Of a stretch of DNA of 13,709 nt, positions 13,704 through 13,709 are shown in pieces. The translations under genes were made by a program, and so were the position numbers. Under the pieces are notes generated by a model. That model did not search any database, was not told the origin of the DNA, and was given only the letters and a program-made list of their open reading frames with translations. The stretch covers positions 1 to 13,709 of the forward strand of contig JAFDZJ010000207.1 in NCBI GenBank assembly GCA_018266965.1. Direction: 5' to 3'. Source of the DNA: Bacteroidota bacterium. GTDB lineage: Bacteria > Bacteroidota > Bacteroidia > Flavobacteriales > Weeksellaceae. How positions within the stretch are numbered: the first letter of the stretch is position 1; every line of letters starts with the position of its first letter.

Positions 13704-13709
13704 CAAAAA

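Noticed and set aside
1..13709. CRISPR array, insertion sequence, prophage or defence system
   Set aside because: No spaced direct repeats, transposase, integrase or nuclease-type genes were seen on either strand; the genes are core or typical Bacteroidota envelope genes.

Overview
The window looks like ordinary chromosome of a Flavobacteriia member (Bacteroidota), most plausibly of the Weeksellaceae/Chryseobacterium type. Reasons: strongly AT-rich DNA; promoters built on the Bacteroidota box TAnnTTTG; no Shine-Dalgarno use, with A-rich stretches before start codons instead; a GLPGLI-family protein; a TonB-dependent receptor with an N-terminal carboxypeptidase-regulatory-like domain; a DUF5689-type lipoprotein; and a secreted protein with a type B (CHU_C-like) type IX secretion sorting domain. 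Genus placement is inference from remembered protein similarity.

Layout, left to right. (1) The 3' part of a GLPGLI-family gene with its terminator. (2) A 547-bp AT-rich gap with no convincing gene but several inverted repeats, including a perfect 18-bp palindrome. (3) A two-gene outer-membrane uptake operon, TonB-dependent receptor plus DUF5689-type lipoprotein, with a clear promoter and a strong terminator. (4) thrS-infC, a translation operon ending in a terminator; rpmI and rplT, which commonly follow infC, are not here. (5) A 231-bp gap in which the minus strand has both a promoter box and an intrinsic terminator about 130 nt apart, so it may encode a small RNA. (6) ndk, alone with its own promoter box and terminator. 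(7) A large secreted choice-of-anchor-L / Ig-like / T9SS type B protein, also alone. (8) truA and menE, convergent and overlapping by 20 nt. (9) A tRNA-Gln(UUG) at the right edge with a good promoter, divergent from menE.

Functionally these are mostly housekeeping genes (tRNA charging, translation initiation, nucleotide metabolism, tRNA modification, menaquinone synthesis) interleaved with envelope and secretion genes typical of Bacteroidota. I see no mobile element, CRISPR array, defence system or biosynthetic cluster. The points most worth a second look are the candidate minus-strand small RNA between infC and ndk, the probable ATA start codon of infC together with a divergent stretch in its IF-3 protein, the missing L35/L20 genes, and the repeat-rich gap upstream of the receptor operon. 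Family assignments come from reading motifs by eye; no database search was run.
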